Origin: Trichobilharzia regenti | Lineage: Eukaryota; Platyhelminthes; Trematoda; Strigeidida; Schistosomatidae | Assembly: GCA_944472135.2 (NCBI GenBank) | Contig: OX235265.1 | Coordinates: 42,133,459-42,197,458, forward strand | Direction: 5' to 3' | DNA length: 64,000 nt | Shown: one piece after another, positions 1 through 13,600 of the stretch | Position numbering within the stretch: the first letter of the stretch is position 1 | Layout: each line of letters begins with the position of its first letter | Notes under the pieces: model-generated | Database searches by the model: none | What the model saw: the letters and a program-made list of their open reading frames with translations, nothing else | Told to the model about the DNA's origin: nothing | Program-made: the position numbers and the translations under genes

Positions 1-175
1 ACTTCAAAAAGTGAAGTTTTCGTTTATATTATTCTTTTGTGTTCCGAGTGGCACATAAGACGTCAAGTTTCAGTAGCTGTAGCACTTTTTTACATTGTGA
101 GGTTGCTGTTCTCACACCCTATCGATCTGCCGTCTTTACCAGACTTGCTTGCTACCAACTAAGTGAAGTTTAGCA

Positions 176-255
176 ATGCGTCGTCGGCCAGGATTTGAAT
201 CCAAAAAGACATGCATGCCTGGCGAGTATTCTGCGACTGAACCACCGATGCTGTC
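176..255 (-). mobile_element. tRNA-like SINE head, decayed
   Basis: On the minus strand it reads like a tRNA-derived head: an A-box-like CATCGGTGGTTCAGTCG near 250 and a B-box-like GATTCAAATCCTGG near 195. The same head occurs in better copies elsewhere in the window (for example 54593-54788). Confidence 0.5.
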
Positions 256-433
256 AAAATGATTCGAGCCTTAGGATTTCTTCCTCATGAAATCACCATC
301 TTCCCTGTTGACCACCTAGACTTTGATTGGGTCTTCATGGAGATTTTCTTGTCATTATATTCAACTGTATTGTAACTTATTGTTGCGTCTTCTTGATGTC
401 TGATTTCTTGGTTTTGTGATTTATTCTTTATTG

Positions 434-438
<5 letters not shown>

Positions 439-479
<41 letters not shown>
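439..479. repeat. (TA)n microsatellite
   Basis: About twenty TA units in an AT-rich intron. No other structure. Confidence 0.95.
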
Positions 480-481
<2 letters not shown>

Positions 482-1255
482 CCTGTAGAATAAATATCCT
501 TAGCTGGCCTACTTGGGTTGATATGAAAGAATGTGTCGTATCTTTTAATATGGATGTGAAAATGCAGGAAACGTCCACCTTGACTTAATTATTATACATT
601 TCTGGCAGCCTTAAATTCTATGTGTGTTTGAATAACTTATCAACACATTTTTACCAACAATCCTCAACATCAAATATTCACTTGACCGTTATCCTGCTCT
701 GTCTTCGTTTTTAATCGAATAAATAAGTCTATCTCACAGAAACAAAACTCTCAAAACTAGAGTTTATAAAGAGGGAAGATAAAAACACGTGAAGGTAAAA
801 AATAATAAGCAAGAATAGAAACATGCGCAAACTGGATCTGCTGAATATAGATATGTGACTCTTCTGATTAAGATTAAGGGTTGTATACTCTAGAGAGCCA
901 TACACCCCTCCAGCCACAGACAGATTTTGATCTTTCTACAAGTCAGACAAACAGTGTCGCTAAGAGTGGTCGATACTATGTTATGTTGATGATAAAAATA
1001 TGCCTATACATGTTCCCACCTCATGAGATACTCTATTGTTTGTTAAATCGAATGACAGATTTAACCACTGATATATCAATCAAGATCCTGTACATAGAGA
1101 ATGAAGGTGATTGATAGGCAATAATACTGACTCGTATCTGCTAGCAACATGGCTGTAAATGGTGTCATATTGTAGAAAATGATTGTAATACAATAGATTT
1201 GTATTTCATGATATTGGATAGTTAGAGGCGATCGGCAGGAAGCCTTGGACCTACG
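480..1255. other. Intronic/upstream sequence, nothing recognised
   Basis: Short frames only, AT-rich, no motif or repeat that I can place. Confidence 0.5.
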
Positions 1256-1400
1256 TTTCGTGCTAGTTAGCACTCATCAGTCAGTAGGGTGTATTTGCAA
1301 CCTTGGAGGAACTCATGTCCCTTCTCAGATTCGAACCCGCGTTACTCAGTGCTGCAGTCAGAGACGTTACCACTGAGCTATTCGGGGTCGCGATTGACCT
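1256..1400 (-). mobile_element. tRNA-derived SINE
   Basis: Minus strand carries TAGCTCAGTGGTAACG (A box) and GGGTTCGAATCTG (B box) about 35 bases apart, as in a tRNA-derived SINE head, ending about 150 bases 5' of a DHX38 exon. The missing acceptor-stem pairing argues against a true tRNA gene. Confidence 0.6.
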
Positions 1401-1551
1401 CCTCTAGGACTGTAGTAGGTATTTGTATTTCATTTTTTAGAGTGAATGCAGTTCTTCTCTTATGTTTTCATATTAGTTTCACCACTGACTGTCTTTAGCG
1501 TCAATATATCAAAAATCTCTAATGCCCATTAACCATGCATATTTGTTTCAG

Positions 1552-1699
1552 TTGATGGTATTCGTTATGTCATCGATTGTGGTTATTGTAAACTTAAAGT
1601 TTTCAATCCTAAAATTGGTATGGATGCTCTCCAAATCTTCCCAATCAGTCAAGCTAATGCTAATCAACGAGCTGGTCGTGCTGGTAGAACTGGACCGGG
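1552..1699 (+). CDS. DHX38: DHX38 exon with helicase motif VI
   Basis: Acceptor tttcag precedes 1552 and donor gtaggt follows 1699. It encodes [13 protein letters not shown] (RecA2 domain) and the arginine-finger motif [12 protein letters not shown]. The last codon is completed by the first base of the next exon (GG|A, Gly). Confidence 0.92.
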
Positions 1700-4600
1700 G
1701 TAGGTATTTTCTTTTTCCTTTGTCATAAATTATTTCTTACAATCTTCGAATGGTCACATTCACTTGCTATTCTTCTTTTCTTAACAACAGTTAAATATAT
1801 TTTGTTAAAATTGATTAGTATTCAAATTGTGTTTTGCAGTATATTTAGCGCCTTTTTATTCTAGACTGCAATGTAGACTAAATAACAGTAAAAAAATCTT
1901 GAGGATTGTGGAATAGATCAAATAGATTATAATTACATTTACACACAATGAATAGGCTTTTGTTTTCTTGGCATTACTTGGCGCAAAAGCACTCCCCGTG
2001 ATCACACCAGCTGTTGGAATTGTTTTGTTTTTAATTCATACATTGATGATTTGTACTCATATATGTATAGTTCATTCTTTGCGTTATTCATTCATTTTTG
2101 TGTATCCAGAATTATATTCCGAGTTGTTGACAGTTGTGCTGCCCAATCACCCGTGTTACATGGATCCGGTGTGACGATGATGAATATAGATTCTGTTATT
2201 AGTCTCTCTTTTCATTTGTTCATGTCAGATTTCAGAATACGGACGTGTCCTGATCAATGTTGTGGTTTTGTCTCATGCATGTGTAGTTATAGTTGAATTT
2301 TTTTCTAAATTCTTGTAGGCTTGTGTTCCTTCTGGTTGACCTTTAGTTAGGCGTTCATATTGATTCACTGTTATTTTGAGTGATCTGGACGTTTGACCCA
2401 CATATTTAGTCAGACACTCGGCACAAGACATTTTGTAAATTAGAATATTTTTATCCATCATTTTTATGGATTCTTTCAGTTGATTTATTTTATTTTTAAT
2501 TATATTCGTCCATTTAAACCTGGTGCGAATCCTAATATTTTTGAAGTTTCTTCTAATTGTCTGTGATGTACCATTTTTGTATGGTATTGTGATCATTTTT
2601 TTGGTCTTCCTCCTTCTTGTCATTCTCTGGTTTTACCCTCTTTTTTCTCTTCTCCATATTATCTTTGATAAATTCTTTTGGGTAGTTGTTGTCGAGTAAC
2701 ATTTTTGACAGGACTTTTATTTCTCTACGCTGGTGATTTGGTGTTGTTGTATTTCTACGTATTCTGTTTTCAAGACCTTGTATCAACCCTCTTCTTACTG
2801 TAAGTGGATGAGCTGAGTGATAAACAAGGAATCTTCCAGAATGTATAGTTTTTCTATACAGCGTCGTCTTTACGCTACCATCTGTTACTCTTTGTATTTT
2901 TCAGTCTAACATAGGCAGTTTCCCCAGTTTCATTCTTTAGTTCTATAGTGAATTTTATTGAGTCGATATGACTGTTCATGTGTGAGGAGAGTTTCTCAAC
3001 ATCGTTTATTTTATTCATTATTACCAACATTTTATTGATGACCTGAATGGTTTAAGTGCATTCTCTTCTCAAAAATCCAAGAATATATCAGCTATTATTC
3101 TCGATCCCATGGCTACTTCTTTATTTTGTTGATATATTTTTCCTTCATATGTAGACGATACTTCTCACATAAGCACAACAAAATGTGCTCAAAACCTTCT
3201 TACGTTTAGTTCTTCTGCATTTCTATTTCCACCCACTTGTTATGCAGCTGGTTGATCATGTTTAGATTGTGATATTTGCACTGATGATTGATGGATTACA
3301 CAAAATTTAAAGTTGTTAACCCTTTTACTTTCTTAAAGTAAAAGTAAATATTTGTAAATGCTGAAGTGTACCAGTTAAGTTTCCTTTGTGTAGTAGTATA
3401 GCGTCATTCAGTTAGCTACTTGTGAATTTAATTTGTATACAAATTAGTTGAAGGCGTTTTTCATTTTAACTGATGGCAATCTAATGTCTGTTACTTATCG
3501 AATGTTGAGAATTCCATGTTAATTCCATGTACTCTTTTTGCAATAAAGCAGATTATTATTATTATATTCTCCCATTGTTACAATTGTTACTTATTGTCTA
3601 TCTGACCTACCTTAACATTTAAAGGAGCTAATTATTATTTCAGCTGACTTATTAATACTTATAAGGAGATAAATGCTTTGAAAAAAAAACAATTACAGAA
3701 GTCATTATGGCTTTTAACGTTGCAATTGCAATTTCTTTTCGTTCAAGTGAACAATGAACTAACTCACTGGTAGTGGGTGTTCTTGCTTTTTAACTACTTA
3801 CTGAATAATCTAGTTGACGGTGACCACCAGCAGTAACCAGTATGCGCACTCCCAGCTATTTGAAACTCATCAACCGCACGTACCTTGTGCTGTTACTGGG
3901 ACCGGAACTCTGCATCCATCGTTTCAGATGCCACTAGAACCACCTCCTCATGTACAACAGGTATCAGTTATTATTTGGTTTTAGGTTAATTTGCTGATGT
4001 CGGACTGACTTGTTGCATCGAACGCTTCGCCTAAGGATTAATGTGAAGTACTAAAAGCCGGCATTTCAGCAGAGATCGATAATTTCTATCCAACATTATC
4101 AATCAACAAGAGATACAAATTAAGCTAGAGAAAGTACTTACTAACTTTAAAATGAATGGAATTTTTTTGTTTCAATCCGACGAATATTTTTCCTTTAATG
4201 ACAATATTGTTACTGTGGTTACAGTGAATATCAGACTTGTTATGGTAGAAGTAGAATTTATCCATTGTCGTTATTATAATTTAGATTCCGGGTTTTGTAG
4301 GGATTCGATTAGTTCCAGTGTAGATTTCGTCATGAAATCATTTAGAGAATTACAAAAAATTGAGGAGTGCTGGACAACTGTGAATTGACAGCGGTTCATG
4401 TGTCATTATTGAATTCCAACCCTGGTAACTGAATTGTCAGCTGACTGACCTCTCAATTCGGAGGTCCTAGGTTCGATGGTGCATTGAACTGTATTTGTTC
4501 ACTGCTTAAGAGTTCCGAACTAGCATTGAAAGCTGTTTTTTAGTGCATTCCTTATTGATATCATTCCTTGACAAAATCTATATTGAGATGTAATCACATC

Positions 4601-7600
4601 ATTGTTATTCCCTTAGGTTCCAAGTGGAACATAGGGCTTGAACAACACGTCTCTAATTCGTTCTATTTTCTGATGTCCTTTTCATCTGGGGTCACGATCA
4701 TATCAACTTGATATGATTATGAGCAATAAACTGTTCTCATCAGTAAATATTACTGTATAACACTGTGATACTTTATCAGAATAAATTTTACCCACAATGG
4801 AAGAAAACTAGCAAGCTAGTTAACTTGGCGATGTTTGAAATGTAATATTTGTTCTAAAATTTTGATTCAATAGAGCGATAATGTTTTAATGTATTGTGAA
4901 ATCTTTTACATTTCCTTTAGAGTATGTTATCGACTGTACACAATTAGTCAATATCAGGAAGAAATGCTTATCACATCCATCCCAGAAATTCAGAGAACTA
5001 ATCTGGCTAACGTCGTTCTCTTGCTAAAGTCACTCGGTGTGCAAGATTTAATGCGATTTCATTTCATGGATGCTCCTCCACAGGTATGTGCTTCTTTTAT
5101 TTTTAACTGCAACCTACTTTTACGGCAAAGACTCTAGCGGAATAAGGTTTGATTAGATTACTGATAGATTAGTTTTGTTTATGTAATGTTCAGAGGTATT
5201 TTAAAGTAGTTACCTGTAATGTTAACTAGGTGCTACAATATTTTGAATAATAATCGGCTAACTTACAACGAAATCCTAGATTTCTTTCAAAATCATACTG
5301 TGTTCCTACCATGCACATCATAATTATAGCTGGTTAGAAAAGTCTCAGGTTAATCGCATATTGTAAACTGCCGTAAGACTGGAGTTTATGTTATATACAT
5401 CTAACTCAGTTGAGTTTCATGGTTTATTGCTTTGGTGAACCACGAGATCTTTTAATCTTCTTTAAGTCTAGTAGTAAAATTGTCGTGTTTTCTCTGTCAT
5501 AGTATTTTCAGGAGTTGACCAATTGAATCAGCTCTATTATTATTAATTATTATTGTTCCCTTGCGTTCCGATTGGAACATAAGGCTCCAACAACACATCT
5601 CCACTGTGTTCCATTTTCTGCTGTCCTCTTCAGCTGGCTAGCTCCATGATAGCCCATAAGCATTCATCTCCTCGCCACATGATCTCCTCTAAATCACTCT
5701 ACGACAACCTACTCGTCGTTTCCTATTCAGTTTCCACTCGGGCGATGGTCTGTATTGCTCGCGATGTTATTGGACGGCCTCCTCAACGTACTCCCGATCT
5801 ATTTCAATTTTCTCTTACATCTTTGCTGACCAATAGGTTCTTGGTTCGTTTGTTCCTAGCTAGAGTTTCTTATCGCTAATTGTTTTTGGCCATTCGATAC
5901 ACTTCAATACAAAGTGAAGACAGCTGTTGATAAGCCTATTGGAATGCTTTTCGTGATCCACTGTGCGAGTTTCTGGTCCATATAGATGAACTGACCTAAC
6001 ATTTGAGTAGCCACCATCTAGGTAGCTATTTGCTCTATTCAGAATTACTTCTCAGTTTCTTGACATTTATCTCATATAATCAGATAGAAAATGCTAGTCA
6101 TACTTTTTCAGAATCAATGGCATTGTTTTTACGGGGTGGGGTCGTTTACCTCACACCTAGCCTCTCCTACCGACTTGGCAAGCTTAAAGAATACTTTGGT
6201 CAAGAATCGCATGGTTGACAAGCATCCAGATACTAAACTGCTGATGTAAAGCCAGTCATACTAGATGCTGTTTAATTCCAATCATTTCTTAGTCTAAACC
6301 TCATTTTGTGTCCATCAGGACGGCTATCTGAGGTGCACTGTAAAAGCTTTGTGCTTCATATTGGTTAAACAGTCAGAAGAATCCCTGTCTTAACAAAACA
6401 TTTTCTTTCTTTATAGGACAACATACTCAATTCAATGTATCAGCTTTGGATTTTCGGCGCATTGGACAATACTGGTGGCCTTACAAATTTGGGTCGTCAA
6501 ATGGTTGAATTCCCTCTGGACCCAGCTTTATCAAAATTATTGATTATTTCCTGTGATTTGGATTGTTCAGAGGAGATTTTAACTATCGTATCAATGCTTT
6601 CTGTACCAAGTGTATTTTACAGACCTAAAGGTCGTGAAGAGGAATCGGATAATGCAAGAGAAAAATTTCAAGTTCCCGAATCAGATCATTTGACTTTGCT
6701 AAATGTATTCACTCAATGGCGTAAGTCAGGCTACTCGTCAGCTTTCTGCGCTAAACACTTTCTTCATTTAAAAGCTATGCGAAAGGTTCGTGAAGTTCGG
6801 CAACAAATGAAAGAGATTATGGAACAGCATAATATGAATTTACGCTCTATCGGTAGTGATTGGGATGTTGTACGTGAGTGTTTATGCGCAACCTTCTTCC
6901 ATCAAGCGGCTCGTATCAAGGTGAGACTTCTTTTTTCCAACCGTTTAGTAATAATTTATATTGAATTTTCACCATTTTCGGAAGAGTTTTATGAAGAAAC
7001 TGCTGTTTTGAAATAGTTTTCATTTTGATAATATTTCTATTGTGTTTGTATTTGTCACTGCTTGTCAATAATTTTTATGAACATAACTGGTTCCATGCTT
7101 ATTGTCTTGTGAATTCCATTTGTTTTATGGCGGTTAGCATTAGAGTACATAGTACACGTTTTGTCTTGCATGTGTTCACCTTGGTGGATGTATCTATTTT
7201 GATTCCCTTTCAGTGATCATGTTCCCTGTGAGACTACAGTCTCTACAAACAATAAAGCGTTTTGTAGAGTAGACTATTCAGTGACAAGGGACACATCTTG
7301 ATTAATGCACACCATTTTGGTTATTTGTTTCTGCTTGTGATTTAACTGTGTTGATTTATCTGGATAGTAATGATCAGTTTCTGTAATCCTATTGCATTTA
7401 ATACTTATAGCTTGGGGGTAACTATTCTTCAGAGAAATGAATCAGTCTTTTTGTTGACAGTTATTTGTGCCCTCATATCTAATCAGTGTTGATATTTTGC
7501 TAAAACTGAGAGGTTCATTGTAGTGCCAGTAAAGTGAAATCTCGCTTTAATGCCGGGAAAGCAAGATAAACCTTCATTGCACTGAAATCGGTGTGGGAAT

Positions 7601-10600
7601 ATGCTGCACTCAACACTAAGAACAAGATTAGGATATCCAATACTCATGTGATGTCACTTCTTTTATTACGGTTAAGAGGTTTGGATTGTGCGTCACGAAA
7701 AGCAATTCCGACAGCTGCTTTCACACCATATTCAAAGTCAGATGGTAAGAAAGGATTAGCAACAAGAAACTCTGGAGATGAGTCAACCAAGAATCCACCA
7801 CCCAGCAAATATGCTGAAAGAAATGGAGGTGAAACGGTTACACGCCGAGGCTACCATTGGGTGACATCACACATCAAGCTATCGAGGGGAACCCCAGTGG
7901 GCATCCGAGTGTGACACAGAGAAGGTCGTGTAAGGAGAAGATGAAAGTTGATGGACAGTCGTAGGGTCAACTAAAAAGGATTCTAGAGAACATGTTGAAA
8001 TAGAGGTATGCTGCTGAAGCCTCATGGTACACTCGGAACACGAGGGAATAATACTATATGTTCTACTCTTGTTCTGTATTTCCATAACCCGGTGGGGTGC
8101 GCATCCTTACGAATGTTGTATGGATACAAGGCTGTGTAGTAACACTGTATTGTATCACTATATCCGATTCCTCTGCTTCATAGAAGTATTATCAACTGTA
8201 GTTGTGCAACCATAATACCTCCTAGTGTCTGACATTCAGCATTTCTGTGTGTGATAATGATTAGCACATATATAATGGAATCATTTTCATATATTCACCT
8301 CGCCCGACCGAAAGCTGCTACCTTGACGTGGTGGTCGGGCTTGAACACCGCAATGACCTAATCAAGCTATACTGGCTGAGACTTATGTCTCTTGAGGTTC
8401 TACCATGCCAGGCAGGTTGTTTGGATAGCGGTTAAACAAAAAGCAGCTACCCAATCCAACATCATGTCCAATACAAAATTACAAAATTTCATGCCGGATC
8501 GGCCGTGGCCCGGATTAACAACGACCGCGCTTCCTGCTGCCGTGTCACAGGGCGGGAGTGATAAATCTGCTACTGAGACACACCAAACAAAAAAGAACGA
8601 ACAAAAACAGGCCGCGTGTGACCGGCCTCAAGCAGTTGTCCCCTGGGCTCTGCGGTCACGCAACCAACTTCCACGGTGTGGGCAGCCGGGAAGTAACAAT
8701 CGCCCTCACAATCCGAAATGCACACGAAACCTCTCTATTACTCACTCATCTTTGTCTTCATCTTCATCTCTATCATCTTGCCTTCCTTCCACTGATGCAA
8801 CTCCTCGACTTGATAGCTCTCCACTTCCTCTCCACTCTGCGTCCACTAAAAACGATGGAAGCCAAAAAACCACCACCGACAGCCTCTTAAAGCCGCGCCA
8901 CCAATTTCATATAGGAGCTCTTAATGTTAGGACACTTTGCCAAATAGGACAACAAGCATCACTAGCCAAGACCCTGGCATCACGAGCCATTGATGTATGC
9001 TGTGTTTCAGAAACACGCATACAAGACCCAAGTGTGGTTATTCACCTAACCCCACCTGGCCAACAGGTTGAATCTGCAAAATTCACCTTGAGGGTGTCAG
9101 GAGATGCCACAGCTAGTTCACGAGGATTAGCTGGCGTAGGGATAGCTTTGAGTACTAGGGCAGAAAAGACATTGCTTGACTGGATCCCGGTAGATAGCCG
9201 AATGTGTGCTGTCCGCCTGAACGGATCAGTAAGAAGGAGGAAGGACTGCACTACTCGCCGATGCCTTTTCGTAATCTCCGCCTACGCCCCCACTGACTGC
9301 AGTTCAGATGAAACGAAGGATGAGTTCTACCAAAAGCTGTCTAGTTTGGTGGAAAGGCTAAACGCTCAGACATAGTCGTTCTAGCTGGTGACTTTAACGC
9401 TCAAGTAGGGAAATTGTGTCAATCTGAGAAGGATGTCGGTGGCACCTATGGAGCTCCGTGCCAGCGAACCGACAACGGTGACCGTCTCCTACAGTTCTGC
9501 TCTGATAATCATTTGTTTCTTGTAAGCACTAACTTCAAACACAAGGAGAGACACTGTTTGACTTGGAGACCCCCTTCATCAAACCAACGCTGGACACAAA
9601 TAGACCACATAGCAATAAGCTATCGTTGGCGTGGGTCGGTAGGAGATTGTCGCTCCTTCTGGAACACGTGCGTAGATACCGACCATGCACTGGTCCGCGC
9701 TCGGGTGTGCTTACGACTGAACGGACGTAGGAAACAGCTGGCGGTAAAACCATCACGTCCCCAGCTCGATCAGGAAACTAAATCCGTATTTGAGGAAGAA
9801 CTAGCTAAACACATATCTGTGTTCGACAGCTGTGCTCACCCTGAAGAAGCTTGGAAAAATATCCAGGCAGCCATAGATACAGCTGTAAAAGCTGTGAATA
9901 AGGTAAACCCAAAGGTGAGTAAAAACCACTGGATCTCCACCGCCTCATCCGAACTGATAGATGCTAGAAGACTTATTCCGGCGAGCTCCGAATTCAATGA
10001 GGAGCGAAAGCTGCACAAGAGGAAACTTACGAAAAGTCTCCGCAAGGACCGTGAACAGTGGTGGGCGACAAAAGCCAAAGAGATGGAGAAAGCTTCGAGG
10101 ATAGGCAACACCAGGCAACTCTTTGGACTCATCAGGGAAACGGGTGGGAGAAGACAAATCATTAGTGAGACAATCTCGGAAAAAAATGGCACTATAATTA
10201 GCTCCAGGATAGACGACTGGATCGTTGGAAAGAGCATTATGAGGAGCAGTTTAATTTGCCCACAGCCACGCTCAACCTTCCGAGCATCCAACACCTCCCT
10301 GAATGGGATATAGATACAGGTCCTCCGTCACTAACTGAGGTTACTAAAGCTGTCACCAATCTGAAACTAGGCAAAGCAGCGGGACCTGATGGAATGACTC
10401 CAGAGGTATTTAAGTACGGTGGAGACAGCTTACTGTCCGGATTAACTGAGGTACTAGGCAGCGTCTGGGAATCAGAAGAAGTCCCATCGGGTTGGTGTAA
10501 GTCACTGATTATCCCCATATACAAGAAGGGAGACAAGTCTTCCTGTGATAATCACAGAGGGATTAGCTTGACTAATATAGTATCTAAAGTCTTAGGCTCA

Positions 10601-13600
10601 ATAATCATGCGTAGACTGAGTGGTGCTCGGGAAGCACAAACACGAGAGAGCCAGGCAGGCTTTAGACCAGGAAGAGGGTGTATTGATCATATCTTCACCC
10701 TCCGACAGATTCTAGAACATAGGCATTCCTACCGGCGTCCAACAGTCATTATATTTCTTGACCTAAAGGCAGCATTCGACTCTGTCGATCGGGAAGTTCT
10801 CTGGAGATGCTTGGCTGTAAAGGGAATTCCAAGAAAATATATTGCACTGATTAAGGCACTCTATTCGTACTCATACAGCCAGGTGAGGGCTTACGGCGAG
10901 CTGTCATCTGAACTGATGACGACCAGTGGTGTCCGTCAAGGATGCCCATTATCTCCTTTTCTATTCAACTTCATCATAGATGTGTTAATGGACTTAACCC
11001 TAGGTGACTTCAGCGACTCAGGGATTGACTTGCTACCGGGGAATAATCTCGTTGACTTGGAATATGCAGACGATATAGTCCTTCTAGGCGAAGACGCTGA
11101 CGAAATGCAGAGTCTTCTAAACACCTTGAGCCGCAATCTACGAATGTTTGGCATGCGATTCGCTCCCGCCAAATGCAAGATGATGTTACAGGACTGGACT
11201 ACATCGACGCCTAGTTTAAAAATAGGAAGTGAAGTGGTAGAGCACGTTGACCGCTTCACTTATTTGGGAAGTACCATCAGCCCCAACGGGCTGATCTCTG
11301 ACGAAATCTCAGCACGAATACAAGGGGCTCGTTTCGCATTTGTTAGTTTACGCCGACTCTGGCGTAGACGAGATGTTCGACTATCGACCAAAGGGCGGGT
11401 GTACTGCTCATCAGTCCGCTCCGTCCTCCTTTATGGTTGTGAGACCTGGCCACTGAGAGTGGAAGACATGAAAAGACTAGCTGTCTTTGATCATAGGTGC
11501 CTGCGTTCTATTTCCCGTGTAAAGTGGCATAATAAGGTGAGCAACATGGAGGTTAGGCGTAGAGTTCTAGGTAAACAGGGGAAATCAATCGACGAAGTCG
11601 TGAAGCTACAAAGACTGAGATGGTTAGGACATGTGTTACGTATGCCAAGCCATCGCCTCCCTCGACGAGCTATGTTAGCGGATATAGGGTCAGGCTGGAA
11701 AAAAGCTAGCGGCGGTCAAACAAAAACTTGGCATCAGTCAATGAAATCCACAACAGTTGGTCTAAGCCACGTAGAAAGGTGTAGACTTCCAGGCTGGGGT
11801 CCTCGGGACGGTAAAAATCTATGGTTGGAAACAATTGGTGACATGGCTCAAAATCGTTCTCAGTGGCGCAGATGCATCCACTCCCTGTGACTTATGATCT
11901 TCAATGAAACTGTTTTGTATTTCTTTATTACTCCTTTGTCTCACACCTCTGCTCACTGTTTCTATTATGCTTTTCTTGTACTTTCTTCTCTTGCTTCGCG
12001 TGCTACACGGAATGTGGCGACTTGAACTTCCGCACATTTGTGCAAAGTTCTATGTCGAAAACAGACAGACAGATATTCACCTCGGCCCACAAAAAAGATC
12101 TAAAACGAAGCGCGTTTCCACTGGAAACATGTTAGTAATTACTGACATGACTTATTCACCCACAATTTTAATCCAATAGGTTCCGAGTTCAGGTTTGTTC
12201 CCCGCCGCCCCCCTTTAACTTCAATTTGGGCAAGTGGGTGGTGATATCATCTCTTATGCACAGGGTGTTTAAGTCCATATTAATGTTGACTGATAATATA
12301 ACTGTAATAAAATTATTTTCTTTATATATAGACATTACATATAGATAAAGTATATTTTTCATTTTTGTCATCACATCTAGGGTTTAGGTGAATATGTGAA
12401 TTTGCGTACTGGTATGCCTTGTCATCTACATCCAACCAGTGCTCTATATGGTATGGGTTATACTCCAGACTATGTGATCTATCATGAATTGATTATGACA
12501 ACTAAAGAATATATGCAATGTGTTACTTCTGTCGATGGAAATTGGTTAGCTAAAGTTGGTCCAATGTTTTACAGGTATGTATCAGTGTAGTTTGTTGGTT
12601 GTTTTTTAAACTCATAAAATGTATTTTATCTATGTTATGTCGATAAATAGGAAGATTAATTTGGTTTTCTAGTAGAGCTGTGACTCATTGGCTTAGGCAT
12701 GTGAATTTCAATTGTAGAGTCATATGTTCATTGTCCTGACTAACCAAAAGATTTGGTAGTCGACCCTTACTCAATAGGTGTTATGCATAGCATTTCACTT
12801 TGCCCTGCGTTGTGTAATGCTGAATGGTAATCATCGGAAGTAAAAGATACTGAAAAGGTGATACGTTTCTAACCACTGATGTCTACATCCGTTTATTGGT
12901 GTTAGCAGCAGCATAGGGCAGTATAATGAATAATGCTGGGATTCAGCATAGATTTGTGGGCAAAGAAGATTAGTTGCGCGTTAAAGTTGTGCATTTTTCA
13001 TCATTTCAGGTGGTATATGACATGCGTAAAGCCTGTGAATTAGATTAGAAAAGAGTTTAAAGTGGTCAGAACGAGTCATACCACAGTAATCTATGGCATA
13101 TCTGATTATATGGGATATAATCTACATCAATTACTTGGCTAGAGTGTTTGTGGTGTTTACAGTCACCGAGCAGGTGAAGATATTTGGTAACATGATTCAC
13201 AAGCCTTCTTAATGGAATAAACGTATTTAATTCTTTATACCTTCAAAATTTTAAATATTGTTATCAGGCTGTACTGAAATATAGTCTTCGACACTCTCCG
13301 GTGTTTGTCTTTACTTCGTCTATTTGTCTGTGTACAACACCTCACAATGACTTCAGCGACTCAGTAATTGACTAGTTACGAGGGAATAATCTCCTTGACG
13401 TAGTATACGCTAATGATATAGTCCTTCTAGGTGAGGAAGCTGACATAATACAGAGTCTTCTAAACACCTTTAGCTGCAATCCGAGAATGTTTGCCATGCA
13501 ATTTGTTCCCGCCAAATGTGAGATGATGCTACAGGACTGGATAGGGACTGAAGTAGTACAGCGTGTTGACCACTTCACTTATTTGGGAAGTTGCATCAGC

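Larger units (their letters stand above)
8301..12072 (+). mobile_element. Near-complete non-LTR retrotransposon (endonuclease-RT, RTE-like)
   Basis: 3.77 kb between twelve-base direct repeats ATATTCACCTCG, with a 3' tail of ACAG repeats, so a full-length target-primed insertion in a DHX38 intron. It encodes an AP-type endonuclease, a reverse transcriptase and a C-terminal region with no separate ORF1. This suits RTE-type elements; the exact clade (RTE, Perere or other) I leave open. The 5' end folds like an HDV-like/Pr77 ribozyme. Two frameshifts (about 9365 and 10205-10225) break an otherwise open frame, so this copy is inactive but young. A decayed relative lies at 13345-14465. Confidence 0.88.

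Noticed and set aside
3830..3960. Exon-like open block between acceptor- and donor-like signals ([15 protein letters not shown]..., donor CAG|GTATCA)
   Set aside because: DHX38 exons 1699 and 4921 join in frame and match the family without it, and the block resembles a decayed hammerhead SINE.
7591..7914. 107-codon hypothetical gene
   Set aside because: Its start resembles a worn LINE segment, the rest is low-information, and there is no splice or promoter support.
9836..10294. 152-codon minus-strand frame inside the LINE
   Set aside because: Antisense of the endonuclease-RT linker; hydrophobic pattern is a reflection of the coding strand.
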